Origin: Voacanga thouarsii
Lineage: Eukaryota; Streptophyta; Magnoliopsida; Gentianales; Apocynaceae
NCBI GenBank assembly: GCA_026120185.1
Contig: JANUWF010002362.1
Coordinates: 496,001 to 560,000 of the forward strand
Length of the DNA: 64,000 nucleotides
Direction of reading: 5' to 3'
In this document: positions 43,201 to 55,755 of the stretch, in pieces
Numbering within the stretch: the first letter of the stretch is position 1
Layout: every line of letters begins with the position of its first letter
Notes under the pieces: generated by a model
What the model was told of the DNA's origin: nothing
Database searches by the model: none
The model's input: the letters and a program-made list of their open reading frames with translations, nothing else
Program-made: the position numbers and the translations under genes

Positions 43201-46060
43201 GTATTTGACGTTCCATTGACCGTTTGTCATTAAACCTACAGCAAACATCGTTTTTGGGTCAATTCGTGTTTGGCCGAAAAATAGCTGACGTGTCCGACGG
43301 GTAGCCGACGTCCAACCGACGTTTAGTCGACCGGGGCCGACGGTTAAGAAAAACATTCAATTTTCGTTCTCGTCGTTTGTATAATTCATTCATTTTTCCT
43401 TTTCCACATCATTTCTCCCTTCAAAAACAAGGGATTCAATTCATGTTTCCCCAATTATTTTATTCAAAATAACATAATTAATCATTCCTAAATTCGTCCA
43501 TGTTCTAAGCAAAATTTTGAAATTTTGCGATTTTGACACATGATTTTGTTTTGGACATAACTTTCAATCCACAACTCCAATTTGGCTATATGATATACCA
43601 AAATGATTGTAAGACTTTTAAATTTAATTCTATATTGGTCTTTTTCAGAGTCCTAATTCCCGTGACATTTTTCTGGACAAAAACAGCCCCAATAGTTTTG
43701 TCTCAATTTCACTATTCATGCTTTCCTTTAGCCTTTAGCACCTTGGAACCATTAATTCATTCAATCCTCCATCAAATCATCTTTAATTCTGAATTTTTAG
43801 ATTCCCTGTAGCTCACAAATGTCACACTTATTCAACACAAATTCATCTCTTCTAATCAAAAGCCGGTTTGAATCATTTTTCCAACCAAGTAAATTCCATT
43901 TTTACTCTACTTTGATCATCGCCTCTTCAACTGAAAATAAGCCTTCAAGCTACCATAAATTTTCAGTTCTTCCTCACAAAAAACATCATTCAAAGGCCCT
44001 TAGGCAGCCCGCACATATACAAGCATATATAAAGTTCATACATAAAAGTTCACAAACCCTAGCTTTGATCCGAAATCAATACATGAAAGTTATGTTTTTA
44101 TGCTAAAATTCACATCATCATAATTATCATTCACCCAACAACAACTTTAATTCAAGAAAGGTAGGATTTTACCTTGTATTTGAGCCTATTTGGTATGATT
44201 TGCCCCAAGAACACCAAGGCTTCACCTAGTACACCAAGAACACACATTATCTAGCCTTTTTGTTTTCTCTTGTTTGATCTCTTTTTCTCTTGGCTGCCAA
44301 AATTCAAGCTGTTTAACAGCCCTTTTCCACTGCCATTCACCCCTCAAATCTTGGCCCTCCATTACTTGTTTTTGTTTAATTGAATGGTAGATATATTTAA
44401 GTGTGTTCCAATAGGATTTTTACACACCAACCACTTTTCCTCCACAAAATTTTCCTTTATTTCTCTTTACATGGACAACGACATTCTTGGCCAATTTCCA
44501 GCTATTCATTTATCTTCTCTTGGTCTAAATATTAGCCAATTATATTGTTTAAGACCTTAATCAAGTGGGCCCATGAGTGATGTGTTCCAATTACAAAATT
44601 ACACATCATTCTTCATTTATTTTGCAAAGCTTATTTAAGAAGTCTTGCATGCATGAATCTTTCATGCGTCCTCTTATTATTTGACACTTGTCCTTGGTCA
44701 CCAATCACAAGAACCCACATGTCCTATTTCAACTGCATTTTCCTATTTTCTTCAGAAATGACCAAAATCGGGTTCGTAACGAAAATTTTTTTTATTTTGC
44801 CATTCAACTCCAAAAATTTCACTGAATCCATTGGTAACACTTAAGTTCTTTAGTTCCTTCTCTACGTGGTCAAATTTGAAGTCAAAGTCGCTGGTGAGAT
44901 CAAAATGACGAAAATGTCCCTGATATCTCGAGAAGCATAATTCGCCCCAAAACGTGCGTTTCATTGCACTGATCAATTTCTCTTTCTAGAGTGCCCTAAA
45001 ATTCTTATTTTTTTTTAATAGTAATAGCCTTCTAAAATTTAGGGTGTGGGTAGAACAACTCCAATAATTATATCCAGTCTCGACAAAATTTTATTTCACC
45101 AAAGTATTCATCTCAATACACCGATCAACTTTTGTTCTAAACATCAATACAAATTTTGATCCTATTACAAATAGTAGCCAATTGAAAGTAAATGTGAGAT
45201 GTTACAAATATTGACCCTGAGAATAATATTGCAAGTGCAATGTTTTTGACCTACAAGCGTAATGATGAAAATGCCCTCTACGTAACACCCGTTATTGAGA
45301 TAGGAAAAATACACTAACACCATTCTTAACGACATCTACCATCCTTTGATAGCTAGTCCGATAATCTATGATTTCTAGTATGTATCCGCTTATCACAGAG
45401 AGCTATCCAAAAGTATACATACTTAGTCACGTTTCCTAGGGCTTTGGATTATTAGATTATCCTGGACAATCATAAGAGAGTGATTTCTTCACGTAATGAA
45501 GCATAGAAATTCAATTGTATAAGTCTGTCTTAATTAACAAGAGTCATTCACCCAACGTACAAGGTTATTGGCCTTGCGATAAGACCTCACCTAACATACA
45601 TCAAGGTATACAAGTCTAGCTTTACTAGACCTCCAACTTATACTCAAGTCTTAGGGTATTCATCCATGCATTATCTGCGATAAACTAATCCTTATTTAAT
45701 TTAGTACTATCACGTAGTCCAGTTCCACATTTTTCAAATACGCTTACACTATTGGTGTGAGTGGACTACTCACTGGTCAAAGGTAAACCAGTTCCCTTTT
45801 AGAAACCATAGTGTAATGATCTAAACCTTGATGAAGTGCCTAGTTCCATCAATCGATCAAGAACATTTTTTCGTTTATGTGTTAGCAACCCAAAATCTAC
45901 ACCTTACTATGAAAGCATGACACAATCACGTAGATTACTTACATACACATTTAGACTTTAATGTAGAATATATGTAAACAAACAACTACTAATGAATGAA
46001 ACATTTATTAATTTCTAAAATATAGAAATACAATGGCTATTTTAGACATATATTCTATCA
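40223..46060 (-). repeat. C1 LTR, interrupted by a solo LTR
   Basis: The inner edge at 40223 reads on the minus strand ...GCAGCCCTTTA (CA expected). The outer edge at 46060 starts TGATAGAATATATGTC. Removing the 3968-bp insertion and one target copy leaves about 1.87 kb. A microsatellite-like (TAAT/ATTA) stretch lies at 40845-41035. The short frame 40439-40660 has no recognisable content. Only one LTR is present, so limits depend on the primer-binding site and edge motifs. Confidence 0.6.
41239..45206 (-). mobile_element. Solo LTR of a long-LTR gypsy family, TSD aatat
   Basis: 3968 bp, ends TGTAACACCCC (plus, left) and GAGATGTTACA (right), flanked by perfect aatat duplications (41234-41238, 45207-45211). 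The left 100 bp resemble, in reverse, the end of the T-family LTR (ttataaagacccc...ggggtgttaca), so sense is minus. The other end (minus TGTAACATCTCACATTT) differs from T1-T3, so it is a related but separate family. No coding domains; short ORFs inside (42461-42729, 43533-44106) are unsupported. Confidence 0.92.
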
Positions 46061-47850
46061 ACTTACCATTTTTCCCATGGAATAAATGCATGCGAAGCTG
46101 AAACCTGGGACCCAAATGCATGCGAAGCTGAAGCAATGGATGATTGAACAGTTGGGGATGGTACTCCTAGAGCCTTGCCAAGACTAAGCCACTGAAAGTC
46201 GAGGTACTTGACTAGGGGATAGGGTTTGAGGTAATTCACCCTTCTGTCCCTCCTCCCTCAATGACTCTTCATTAGAAGAAATTGCTAGAAGAGAAGAAAA
46301 AGAAAAATTAGTATATTTAATTTGCACCTACATTTGAAAAGAAAGATGTAAATAATAAAGCAAAATATGATAAAAGAATATTAGTTTTGACATTAAAGTA
46401 CTACATGCTTTTAATACATAGAGAGAGATAAGTGGAATTTTTAAACAAAATAAAGGTAATATACAAATCTGGCCAATAAAAAATATCATTGATAATAATA
46501 AAAATCAATTAAAATACTTATATTTAGAAAAGAAAATTTAACTTTAAGAAATCATAAATTAGTGAACAATGACTTGCCATTGTTTTATTGAAATAATAAA
46601 TAATATCCAATGTGGTTTAAGATTGTTGATAACTTCTATTTATGACACTTTATATCTATTCATTGAATTTAAAGTAGTAGACTAATAGTATGATATGGAT
46701 GGATATTTTTTTCCATAATAAATAGTATCATTTTTTAAAAATTTCTGATAGTGTCTCCCTTATAATTGGACATTTTCTAGGCACTAGGCCACCTCAAGAT
46801 TTAACAATCAAATTGTTGTTGCATACAACAAGAACAAATCAATCATTTATAGAAAAGTCCAAAAAGTAACTAAAAGGTAATCATCCATTACCTACGAGGA
46901 GTGATCATCTATCACTTATGGGGAATGATCAACCTTCAGTCAGGGGGTTCCAATTATTAACTTGGATACAGTTAAAAGCAAAGTAAAGATCTACCTGGTC
47001 GACAAGCAAAAAAGCCTACAAATGGCTCTGGCTTTTGTGAAATGTCTTCAATATCGTGGCAATGCACTATGTAGACTACCTTGAATCGTAGCAAGCATGG
47101 ATAGATGAGTTGATATGGAAAGCATGGAAAGCATTATGTTCCATCACTTTTAAGATTTAAATTAAGGGCTAATAAAAAAAATCATAAAAGGAGATAGCAA
47201 GCATTATGTTCCACAAAAGAATAAATTAAGGGCTAATAAAAAAATCATATGGATAGCAAGCATGTATATAATTACAATATATACCCAAAAAAGTTATTAC
47301 TTTCCATGTTTTGAATCCTAGATTAGATAAGTTGATAATAAGTACAAATATTTTGTAAAATGGAACTTTCAATTATTATGTTCCATCACTTTTAAGATTT
47401 AACTCCAAAAATCATGACACTCATTTGTACTGGAAAATTCCTCTTTTTTTTATGAATCTCTAACCTAAATAATTCCTCTAATGTTTCCTTGTCTCAAGAT
47501 TTTCGTCGGTCTACTTAAGTCAATTCTTCGAACCTGCAAAATAAAAGGAGATAGGATCTAAAATTAGACAAAATTAGCATAAAAAATTGAAGGTAATAGA
47601 ATTTAAAATATCAGAAATTAAAAGATTTGAAATGTAAAACCAAAGTAATAAGCATTGAAATTTTGTAATAAGGGAAATTTAAAATTTGGCATAGAATTGA
47701 TATAATGTAATAGGATGGTAATAATCCCTTACCATAAACCATATAAATTGTAAATGATTTTAAATCAGGATGAAAGTCTTATCTAATCATTGGAATCATG
47801 CTCTAATATATATATTCCTTGTCATCCACTGAGGTATCACTATTCGTATC
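46061..47850 (-). pseudogene. Probable CACTA element coding remnants, left part
   Basis: Minus-strand coding-like pieces. At 46080-46270 they include EESLREEGQKGELPQTLSPS and a repeated ASHAF segment ending PWEKW at a GTAAGT donor-like site. At 46980-47100 there is FKVVYIVHCHDIEDISQKPE. At 47480-47545 an exon-like VRRIDLSRPTKILRQGN follows a ttttgcag acceptor. These would fit 3' exons of the En/Spm-like element whose transposase lies at 62166-63919, separated from it by T3. The assignment rests on orientation and context and is weak. The rest is AT-rich, with a short duplicated block (aattaagggctaataaaaaa) at 47160-47245. Confidence 0.35.
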
Positions 47851-49089
47851 CCATTCACATAAGTAAACTAGGTATCACTAGTTCAACTAGTCACAACCAC
47901 AACTATCCATGACCATAATGTCTTAAGTTTTAATACTAGTTGATAAAGTATTTTATAAGATAAATCTAGCATGATAAGTTAAAATAACTAGTGGTTATAA
48001 AATAAACACTAATAAGTTATAGTTTCAAATAATAAAGTATGAGTGTTATTGCTAATAAATAAACTAGTGTTAAATATTGGATAATACCAAGTCCTAAATA
48101 ATATTGGTAAATGGTAATATTTAAATAGTATTATTACTATAAATAATAAATTACACTTTAATTTTTAATTAATAATTAATAGATAATAAATAACCAATAA
48201 AATTAATAATAAATGAATTATACTTAATTTTTAATTATTAAATAATAAATAAATTTTATTACAAATAATATTTATGGATGTAGAAATTTTTTTTAGTAAA
48301 GCTAATTAATATGGTCTACAGGGTCATTTAATATTAATTAATTCTAATATATTATTATTTATTATTATTATTATTATTTTTATAATAAAAGATTTTATTT
48401 ATTTAGCCAATAAAATATTAATATTTTAATTAATACCCTATTTCCAAACCTTCCTAGCAATTTCGAATTTTATAGAGTAAATATAATAATAATTCCAATT
48501 AGATTAATAAAATTTGTTAATAAAAATAATTTTAGAATTAACAAGGAAAATAATTTTTACCATAATTTCCTATTGTTTGAAAAGATCCATGAACACATTC
48601 CCAAACATGAAACAATATGCTAATCCATTCATGAACATATACTTGAATCAACATATACTAACACATGGCAAATCTCCTACTAGGCATAATCATCATCTAT
48701 AGCTTTATTGAAAATTAAGAACATAAAAGCTTAATCACCATTGGTGTCATAATATCTATCATGCATCAAAACATCCCTAAATCTCATTAACTATGATGAG
48801 CATATATTGATTCAAAAGAAAAATCCATAAGGCCTAATCATACATTTCAACTTTCATGTCCTTACTCCATCCCCTTCATCCACATACATATACTCAACCC
48901 CCATTTTATTTAATCATCCAATCAACATCCAAGAGTCATGAATCTAGAAATTAAAAAGGAAGATTCAAGGAAAAATACTTGATAAATGATCGCTTGACAA
49001 AAGGTTTCCTTGATTAGAGAAGATCCACACGAGTTTGAGAGCCTTTAGTGGTCTGGAAAAATAGCCATGGTTGATCATCACCATTTCAG

Positions 49090-49128
<39 letters not shown>

Positions 49129-51038
49129 ATGGCATTAGAAAGAAATATTAGAAGTTGGGTAGATGAGAAAGAACAAGGAGGTTGTTCTTGTTTTAACTTT
49201 TGGTATTCTTGGAACGTTCAACAAAAAAGTTGGTTTTGATTTGTTTGAAAATTCTGTTTTGCATGATATAGTGTTATAAAGGCCAGAAATGAAGACTATA
49301 GGTTGAATATGGATGATTTGGCGGTGTTTGGGAGTGATTGGAGGTGTTTAGGATAGGTTTAAGCGTGAAGATGATGACTGTGTGTTCTTGGTGTTTTTGA
49401 GAGAGTTTGAGAGAAAATGGCTTTGAGAATTGTTGGAATTGTTGTTGGCCGAATGGCCTAGTGTAGATAGTAGTTTCCATTATCAAGAATGAGAGAGAAG
49501 TTTTCAGTTTTTTTTTTTAATTCAAATGGAGGAAAATGAGGAATTGTTTGAGGTAAAAGATTAGTTAATGGAGGTTGTTCATGGAAGGTCTCTTTCTCTT
49601 CAACGGTGTAAGGTTGAACTAGCTAGGATTTATGCAAAGAATGAAGGGTTGTTCAATTTATAAGGCTGGCCAAAAATTGGTCTATAATGGCAGAGAATTT
49701 CTGGTTTGATCACCTGCTACAAGAGTGTTTTAATGGAGCAAAAATCTAGAATTTAGTTTGAAGTTCAAATAAGTTTTGGATAGAGTAATCTTAGGAGCTT
49801 TTTGAGGTATGGTCATGGAGTCCAAACATTTAAGGTTAGTGTGGAGGCCAAGGGGTTCAGTCCATGGCTGAACAAGGTCTGAATTGGAGAGGTTTTTGTG
49901 TGAAGAATTTTGGCCTTTGCCTTGAGCAAACAAGCTGGAAAGTTTCTGGTTTTTAATGCTTCAAGAGCACTTGGAATAGAGATGATTTTGGTGCAGAATT
50001 TTCTGCTTTCTTTAGCCCAATTTGTAGTTGGTTCTTGGGGTGTTTGAAGGTCTTTTAATGGTGGTTTTCCAGCTTTCCTCTTGAAGAAAAGTAGAGGATG
50101 TTCCAGCTGACTTTATGACCTAAAGGTGGCTTCAAATTCCAGCTTCAATGCAGCGAAATTGCTGAAGAAAAATTCTAGTTTTAGACAAGTTGTGCAATCC
50201 AAAAATCCACTGAATTTTCAGCCTTCAATCTTACATGAAATGACCATTTTTCTGGAAGTAATTGTATAAGAGAGTTGGCTGAAACTTTCGAAAACAACCT
50301 TGCAAAAATTCTGAAAAAATTTCCAGATTTTCCTTTACCAAAACATGAAAAAGATGAATAGGGAATTTGAAGGTATAGCTATGGTGTTTTCTTTTCCTTG
50401 AAATACCTTACTAATTCTCCTCCCTATTTTCAGCCATTCCCAATCCCTCAAGAGTTGATTTTCGAATTCCAATTCTAGGGGTTTATCACAGAATTTTTGG
50501 AAAAAAAATAGATTAATGAATTAAGGATAGATTAAATTTCAAAGAGGTTAGGATAAGGCTAGAAAAAGTAAAAGGGATAAGAATTCCTCTAGAATTCTTT
50601 TTAGGACATGATCACATGATCAAGACATTATCTTCATGTCTCCCTTAAGACAACATTCCTATCTTTAAGGAATGTAAGAAAATAGAAAATTCAAATATGT
50701 TTAAGATATTCATAAATAAAACTTAAGTGATGAGATTTGAACTCAAGACTTTAGAGATTGAATCACGTAGCTCTAACCACTTAACCACAACAACTCTTAT
50801 TCTTATTTTCTCACCAAAATATTCTTCTTATCTAAATCTCAAGCCATCTTTCTATTTTAACTTCAAGCAAAATTACCTTTTTATCATTTTTACCCAACAA
50901 GTATAAATAAACCATCTAACTAATAAGCTACAATTCTAAGGCACATAAATTCATTCAAAAAGTATATTTTTATGCACGATGACATGCTATGCGTCCCATC
51001 CCCCTTACTCTAAGGTTAGCTTTAGGTGGGGTTTCATA
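47850..51038 (-). repeat. T3 3' LTR, outer end missing
   Basis: The inner edge at 51038 reads TATGAAACCCCACC on the minus strand (TGTG expected). It is collinear with the T3 5' LTR (59220-62161) and, inverted, with T2 17100-20200. Similarity fades at about 47850, so the terminal roughly 1 kb with the TGTAACACCCC edge is absent. Includes (GA)n at 49093-49124. Confidence 0.75.
49093..49124. repeat. (GA)n microsatellite in T3 3' LTR
   Basis: 32 bp of GA. The same site in the 5' LTR holds 74 bp. Confidence 0.95.
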
Positions 51039-51059
51039 TCCTCCTCTCCCTAGAAGAAT

Positions 51060-52256
51060 TTCGTTCCGAAATTCAGGCATACCTTTATCTCAGGTCGGGA
51101 TATTTCCGCTTTACCCACTCTTTTGTTTCCCATGTGGCATCTTACACGCCATGATTCTCCTACTGTACCTTCACCATAGGAATCTGCTTATTCCGGAGAG
51201 TCTTGATACTTCAATCCAAAATTTTTACGGGTTTCTCCACATAGCTCATGTCGGGTTGCAATACCAACAGCTCACTATTCAAAACATGTCCGGTGTCGAC
51301 ATTGTACTTCTTTAACTAAGACACATGAAACATATCGTGTATTTCCGTCAACCCATCTGGCAAATCCAATCGATACGCCACCGATCTAATTCTTTCTTTT
51401 ATCGAAAACGGTCCCAAATACCTCGGGTTCAGCTTCCCACCTTTCGGATGCTTAGAATTCCTCTATTCGGTGTCAACCTCAAGAACATACTATCTCCTAC
51501 CTAAAATTCCAACTCTTTTTGCCTATTATCTGCATAACTCTTTTGTTGGCTTTGGGCTACCTTCAACCTTTCTCGGATTAGCTTTACCTTATCCAACATT
51601 TCTTGAACGCAGACTTCTCCAGACTTGCTTATGTGGCTGTCCTCTGACCAACTTCGGTATAGAGGTACTTGACACTTACGTCCATACAATGCTTCATATG
51701 GGGCCATTCCAATCGAAGACTGATAGCTATTATTGTAAGCCAATTCTGCATATAGTACACATTTATTCCACTTATCTCCGAAATCCAATATGCAAGCTCT
51801 TAACATGTCTTCCAATATCTGAATAAACCTTTCTGACTGACTATTGGTTTGCGGATGTACCGTTGTACTGAACATTAGACTGGAACCCATTGATTCTTGA
51901 AACTTACCCCAAAATTAGGATGTAAATCTTGGATATCGGTCAGACACAATACTCGAGAGCACTCCATCCAATCTGACTATTTCTCGCACATAGGTTTGAG
52001 CTAACTTCTCAATTGAATCCCTTATGTTTTCCGGTATGAAATGTGTTGACTTGGTCAATCTATCCACCACTACCCATATGGCGTCCCTCTGGGTCCCTGC
52101 CATAGGGAGTCCGGTAATGAAGTCCATGGTCACCTCTTCCCATTTCCATTCAAGTACTGGTAACGGTTGCAACAATCCCACTGACTTTTTGTGATCTACT
52201 TTGACTTTCTGATAGGTCAGACACGTCGAGACATACTTAACCACATTCCTCTTCAT
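51060..52256 (-). pseudogene. T3 integrase and chromodomain-like tail
   Basis: Frame 51915-52256 holds the HHCC end (VSTCLTYQKVKVDHK) and the catalytic core start (VTMDFITGLP with the first Asp; SSIVSDRYPRF with the second). Frame 51501-51890 holds TTVHPQTNSQSERFIQILED with the Glu of the DDE triad and NNSYQSSIGMAPYEALYGR. After further stops, 51081-51180 reads HGV-stop-DATWETKEWVKRKYPDL, like the chromodomain-type tail that guides chromovirus integration. A TAA separates the two core frames. Integrase joins element DNA to the host chromosome; this copy is inactive. Confidence 0.88.
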
Positions 52257-52361
52257 TCTAGGCCACTAATAAGCCCTTTTCAGGCCTTGATACATTTATA
52301 CCTCTTATAGATGAATAGCTTACTTGCTTTTATGCGCCTACTCCAAAATCCTATCCTTCAA

Positions 52362-54019
52362 CTAGTGCTCATCAGGTACACACAAACGATCCCAAAAATA
52401 CAAAACTCCCGCTTCGTCCTGTCGAAAATCACTGCCTTTCCATTTAAGCTCTTTGTCCTTGAAAAGTTGAAATTCCGCATTACTTTGCTGAGCTTCGATG
52501 ATTTCCCGCCTTAGATCCGGTACTAATCTCATATTGCTAACAATAATTCTCTCTTCTTGCACTTCTATTCTTCTATCCAGCACATCTTGGACTGCTTGAA
52601 TCTCCTACACTCTTAGCTTGGCCATTTTGACTTTACAGCTCAGGGCATCAGCAACAACGTTAGCCTTTCGAGGTGGTAGTTGATAGGGTAATGATACTCT
52701 TTCAAAAATTTCATCTATCTCCGCTGCCTCAAATTTAAGTACTTTTGGGTGAAGATGTACTTCAGACTCTTGTGATCAGTGAACACTTCATACTCAGCTC
52801 CATACAATTAATGCTGCCATTTCTTTAAAGAAAATACAATAGCAGCCAGCTCCAAATCATGCGTGGGATAATTGACTTCATGAGGCTTCAACTTTCGAGA
52901 AGCATAGGCGATTACCTTCCTATCCTGCATCAATACCGCTCCCAAACCTTCATTTGAAGAATCAATATACAATACATAAGGCTTATCTTCCTCTGACAAA
53001 CTCAACACGAGTGCTGTCATTAACCTCTGCTTAAGCTTTTGAAAACTCTTTTCGCATTTCTTATTCCAGATAAAGGGTACATCCTTCCTTAGCAGTCGGG
53101 TCATAGGTGATGCTAGTGTTGAGAACTCTTTAATAAACCTCCTATAATAGCCGGCTAATCCCAGGAAGTTTTGAATCACCGTGATGTTCTCTGGTTGCTT
53201 CCAGTTTGAAACTGCTCTAACTTTTGCTGGGTCCATCTTGATTCCATTATTGGTTACCACATAGCCAAGGAATGACACACTATCCAGCCAAAACTTGCAC
53301 TTGCTAAATTTGGCATAAAGCTTGTGCTCTCTTAGCTTTTCCATTACCAGCCTCAAATGTTCCGCATGATCCTCGGGATTCTTAGAGTATATGAGTATGT
53401 CATCGATGAAGACCATCACGAACTTGTCCAGGTAGTTTTGGAAAACTCGATGCATCAAATCGATAAACAATGTTGGTGCATTTGTCACCCCAAAAGGCAT
53501 CACAACAAACTCGTAGTGACCATATCTTGTGTTGAAGGCCGTCTTGGCAATATCTTCCTCTTTTATCCTCACTTGATAATATCCTTGCCTCAAATCCAGT
53601 TTGGAATAACAATTGGAACCTTACAACTGGTTGAACAGCTCGTCAATTAATGGTAGAGGATACTTATTCTTGATGGTTAGGTTATTCAACCCCTGGTAGT
53701 TGATACACAACCTCATGGTCCCGTCTTTCTTCTTCACGAATAGCATTGGAGCTCCCTAAGGTGACGTGCTAGGTCTGATGTAACCTTGCCTCACCAACTC
53801 CTCCAGCTACTCCTTTAATTCCTTCAACTCCGCCGGTGCCATTTGATATGGGGTCCGGGATACCGGTTCTGCTCTTGAAACTAAATCAATGGTGAACTTA
53901 ACTTCTCGGTTGGGAGGTAGAGAAGTTAGTTCTGCAGGAAACATGTCGAGAAAATCTCTTACCACCTCAGTATCTTCGAGGGTACACTGATCCTTCGGCT
54001 TATTCATCACATAGGCCAA
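52362..54019 (-). pseudogene. T3 reverse transcriptase and RNase H
   Basis: 53807-54019 is the RT N-terminal part (VVRDFLDMFPAELTSLPPNR). 52808-53593 is a 261-codon frame with [20 protein letters not shown], the palm FIDD (residues 62-65; plus positions 53399-53410), the connection ([16 protein letters not shown]) and the RNase H start ([36 protein letters not shown]). 52362-52583 is the RNase H to integrase linker. A stop at the codon after DELFNQL (about 53620) looks like a CAA or CAG codon turned into TAA. RT catalytic residues are intact, but the polyprotein frame is not. Confidence 0.92.
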
Positions 54020-54122
54020 ATATCCTTGACATCCTTACTTCAACAATTTCTGGACTTTTGCCCCAACTATTAAAAACTTCAACTTTTTTACTCTCTTGCC
54101 GTTATACTCTAACACATCACAT

Positions 54123-54515
54123 CTATCTAATGAACTGAATGGACTTATTCTTACAGTCTACTTTAGCCCCATGCTTAGCTAGCCAATCCATACCCAGAAT
54201 CAAGTCATAGTCATCAATAGTTAAGACTATCAAATCTCCCTCCAAACTTTCTCTCCCCACTTCAATCTTATAATTTTGCACATAGCTATCTGCTTGCATT
54301 ATTTTTCCTAAGGGCGTACTCACCAACAAGGTAAAAGGTAGTTCTACTCTATTCCAACCCAAATGATATGCACAGTTCTTGGTTAAGTAGGAATGGGTAG
54401 ATCCAGGGTCTATCAATACATTAACAGAATGACCTTGGATAGTAAACATACTTTTTGCCAAAGCTGCATCTACTCCAACCTCCTCCCAATTAAGAGTGAA
54501 AACCTTTGCTTTCAC
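54123..54515 (-). pseudogene. T3 aspartic protease domain
   Basis: 130 open codons. A retropepsin-like fold signature, VNVLIDPGSTHSYL, carries the catalytic Asp with Pro-Gly-Ser after it, a form seen in chromoviruses. ILGMDWLAKHGAKVDC marks the usual end of the domain. It would cleave the Gag-Pol polyprotein. The domain itself has no stop, but the frames on both sides are broken. Confidence 0.85.
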
Positions 54516-54539
54516 TTGCAGCTTCGGAGTTCCACTTTT

Positions 54540-55635
54540 GGAGGCTCCCGCAACATTGGCTCGATTAGCTCCCGCTGTCTGAGCCGGGTTTCCTTGCCTG
54601 ATTCGAAGAAGTTTAGGGCAGGTGTTTCGTAGATGATTTGGGTTTCCGCAATTGTAGCATTTCTACTAACCCCCCCCATGACCAATAATTTTTCTCTACA
54701 TGGTCCCTTTTCCCGCAGTGTCGGCATAATGGAAGATTCTGTACAGGACCAATTGGTGTCGTTCATGCTTGCTTCCCTCGGTTTTTCCATTGCTGGATTG
54801 TAGGAGCTTTTTGGGTTGTTGCCTCTAGAAAGGTCTTGGCGATTGTCTTGGCGGCAAGAAAAGTCTTTGTACCATCCTACTGTGATCCTCGTTCTCAGTC
54901 TGGGTCGCTGTGTCCACGGCCCTTGAATAAGTCGTTGGTAGAAAAGGTGCTAAAGTCCTTCTTAACTCTTGCCTCAACCCCTTGACAAATTGCCTTGTTC
55001 TGTTCTACTCGTTATCCACTAGCCTTTTGCAGTATTTTGATAACTGAGTAAAATGTGCCGCATACTATGCCATAGTCATGCTGCCTTGCTTCAAATTTTG
55101 GAATTCATCTTTCCTTTTCTCCGCTATCCACTGAGGGATATATTCGGCTCTGAATGCTTCCACAAAGTTGGCCCACGTCCAGTTCTGATCTATCATCTCC
55201 CAATCATCGGACTTGTTGCCCACCATGCCCGAGCTAGGCCCTCAGCCTAAATGCAGTAAATTTCACCATTCACTTCTTAGTGTACTAGAGCATAGCGAAG
55301 ATGTCCTCCATCTGCTTCACCCATTGTTCCGCTTTCTAGTCTTGCTTGGCTTCTCCCAAGAAGATGGGAGGTTGAAATTTTAGAAACCTCTCCAATGCTT
55401 CATCTTCTCCCTTCGGATTCCTCCGCTCAGTCATGGTTTGTAGAATCTTGATCATTTTGTGGAATGCTTGCCCCATGGTTACACTGATAGGTTCTTCTGA
55501 TCCCATTTCTAGCTTCGGTTCATTCTTATTTTCCCGGTTTGGTGATGGCAATTGAGTTGTTTCAAACTCTGGTGTCACGGCCTTCGCCTCAGGAACTCTT
55601 CTGCTGGATGTGGCTGCACGACGCTTGGGTGCCAT
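54540..55635 (-). pseudogene. T3 gag with two zinc knuckles
   Basis: The start at 55635 (MAPKRRAATSSRRVPEAKAV) opens a 99-codon frame to 55336 that includes the start of the gag domain (ALERFLKFQPPIFLG). The middle is broken by many stops. Near 54590-54730, in shifted frames, CRHCGKRDHVEKNY and CYNCGNPNHLRNTC are two zinc-knuckle motifs, the second a full CX2CX4HX4C. Gag forms the particle and binds RNA. The frame at 54512-54790 is an off-frame reading of this region. Confidence 0.8.
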
Positions 55636-55755
55636 TCTAAACCATGCCCCAGATAATGAGTTTATGCATCAAAGTTTAAAATATTTAAATCAAGCATGCA
55701 TTCACATTATGTTTAAGCAAAAGAAAATTAAATGCAAGTTTTGCATAAAGAATTG
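55636..55755 (-). other. T3 leader next to gag
   Basis: Short non-coding leader between the gag start codon and the solo-LTR insertion. The target duplication aattg is at 55751-55755. Confidence 0.6.

Larger units (their letters stand above)
31310..46060 (-). mobile_element. C1: Ty1/copia element, 3'-truncated, with two nested insertions
   Basis: Minus-strand element read from right to left. LTR 40223-46060 (interrupted by a solo LTR at 41239-45206), primer-binding site 40208-40220, leader 39570-40207 and 32791-33945 (split by the element at 33946-39564), then gag, protease and pre-integrase remnant 31310-32790. Integrase core, RT and 3' LTR are missing on the left. The right edge TGATAGAATATATG (minus) is followed by actta at 46061. 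The gag-pol type is copia (UBN2-like gag, CCHC, pre-integrase HHCC). The grouping of leader and coding remnant into one element is inferred from order and orientation. Confidence 0.65.

Noticed and set aside
44205..44250. caagaacaccaag...accaagaacacacat resembling a conserved motif of the T-family LTRs
   Set aside because: Relative to the inferred sense of this LTR it is in the opposite orientation, and it is short and low-complexity, so homology is not supported.
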